This document shows, piece after piece, positions 5,218-5,351 of a stretch of DNA of 5,351 bases; position 1 is the first letter of the stretch; every line of letters starts with the position of its first letter. The translations under genes and the position numbers were made by a program. Below the pieces are notes generated by a model. It was given only the letters and a program-made list of their open reading frames with translations. It was not told the DNA's origin and ran no database searches. Location of the stretch: NCBI GenBank assembly GCA_017408325.1, contig JAFQUW010000017.1:1-5351 (forward strand), read 5' to 3'. The stretch comes from Clostridia bacterium (lineage in GTDB: Bacteria; Bacillota; Clostridia; Oscillospirales; SIG627).

Positions 5218-5241
5218 GTCCCTTCTGGCGTACCAAAAATC
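5218..5241 (+). repeat. Direct repeat copy 2: 3' end of tRNA-Arg (attR-like)
   Basis: This is an exact 24-base copy of 5026-5049, including CCA. No T-loop start, anticodon arm or 5' half precedes it, so it is a tRNA fragment and not a second tRNA. Directly after it the sequence departs from copy 1 into a different terminator hairpin. Confidence 0.85.
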
Positions 5242-5266
5242 CTCGTTCTTCGGAACGAGGATTTTT
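5235..5266 (+). terminator. Second rho-independent terminator, after the tRNA 3'-end fragment
   Basis: A perfect 14-bp stem (5235-5248 with 5253-5266) carries a TTCG tetraloop and ends in ATTTTT. It stands relative to copy 2 as the first terminator stands relative to the real tRNA. It may be the original tRNA terminator, separated from its gene by the inserted segment. Confidence 0.88.
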
Positions 5267-5269
5267 CAT

Positions 5270-5351
5270 TTGTGCCGCAGGCACAACATCATTTGACCGA
5301 AGGTCAACATCATTTCGAGCGCAGCGAGAACATCGTTTCTCATTTCACGGC
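5270..5351 (+). repeat. Tandem array of short GNA-loop hairpins with constant linker (runs off the edge)
   Basis: Units of about 21-23 nt repeat. Unit 1 pairs TTGTGCC/GGCACAA (5270-5276/5280-5286) around GCA. Unit 2 pairs TTGACC/GGTCAA (5293-5298/5302-5307) around GAA. Unit 3 pairs TTCGAGC/GCGAGAA (5314-5320/5324-5330) around GCA, with two adjacent G-A mismatches inside. The linkers CATCAT (5287-5292), CATCAT (5308-5313) and CATCGT (5331-5336) are nearly constant while the stems differ yet still pair. A further CATTTCACGGC (5341-5351) looks like the next unit cut by the window edge. This is not a CRISPR array, since the variable parts are palindromic. Function unknown. Confidence 0.7.

Noticed and set aside
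5218..5241. A second tRNA gene
   Set aside because: Only the 3' 17 nt of a tRNA are present; no D arm, anticodon arm or T-loop start precedes them.
4841..5284. Minus-strand open frame of 147 codons
   Set aside because: It reads through the tRNA and both terminators in antisense (RQKGLEPPTFWFVAKHS is the usual false peptide of a tRNA complement).
4991..5296. Plus-strand open frame of 101 codons
   Set aside because: It starts inside the tRNA and crosses two terminators and several hairpins; its repeated LAYQKS comes only from the duplicated tRNA end.
5270..5351. CRISPR array
   Set aside because: Units of about 22 nt with a constant part of about 10 nt and palindromic variable parts do not fit CRISPR repeat-spacer structure, and no cas gene is visible.

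Overview
The window looks like a chromosomal segment of a fairly GC-rich Clostridia-type Firmicute (Oscillospiraceae/Ruminococcaceae-like, not identified to genus). The reasons are strong AGGAG-type ribosome binding sites, TTG starts, Firmicutes-type versions of each protein (QueT, GalU, dCMP deaminase, RimI, TsaD), and a tRNA with encoded CCA. No plasmid, phage or insertion-sequence protein is visible.

Positions 1-4803 are all minus strand and read right to left: queT, galU, a dCMP deaminase, a low-molecular-weight phosphatase-like protein, rimI and tsaD, then a 224-nt gap and the 5' two thirds of an isocitrate dehydrogenase gene that runs off the left edge. From queT to tsaD no gap exceeds 29 nt. 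Three junctions overlap or touch (queT/galU, phosphatase/rimI, rimI/tsaD), so this is probably one operon read from a promoter near 4840-4868. Its functions are diverse: queuosine-precursor uptake and t6A synthesis (both tRNA modification), ribosomal protein acetylation, UDP-glucose supply and pyrimidine deoxynucleotide supply. The phosphatase-like protein has lost its catalytic cysteine and arginine. The gap before icd (733-956) holds a tight cluster of six DnaA-box-like 9-mers, including a perfect palindrome.

Positions 4804-4966 carry no gene but hold two divergent promoters, one for the operon and one for a tRNA. On the plus strand, a tRNA-Arg(ACG) gene (4967-5043) is followed at once by a rho-independent terminator.

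Positions 5084-5351 are the least ordinary part. A 24-bp exact copy of the tRNA 3' end recurs 192 bp downstream, followed by its own perfect terminator hairpin. The segment between the copies codes for nothing convincing but is full of hairpins, including a nested 49-nt one. To the right, a tandem series of short hairpins with GNA loops, joined by a constant AACATCATTT linker, runs off the right edge. The duplicated tRNA end, the structured filler and the hairpin array form the best candidate for an undescribed element here.
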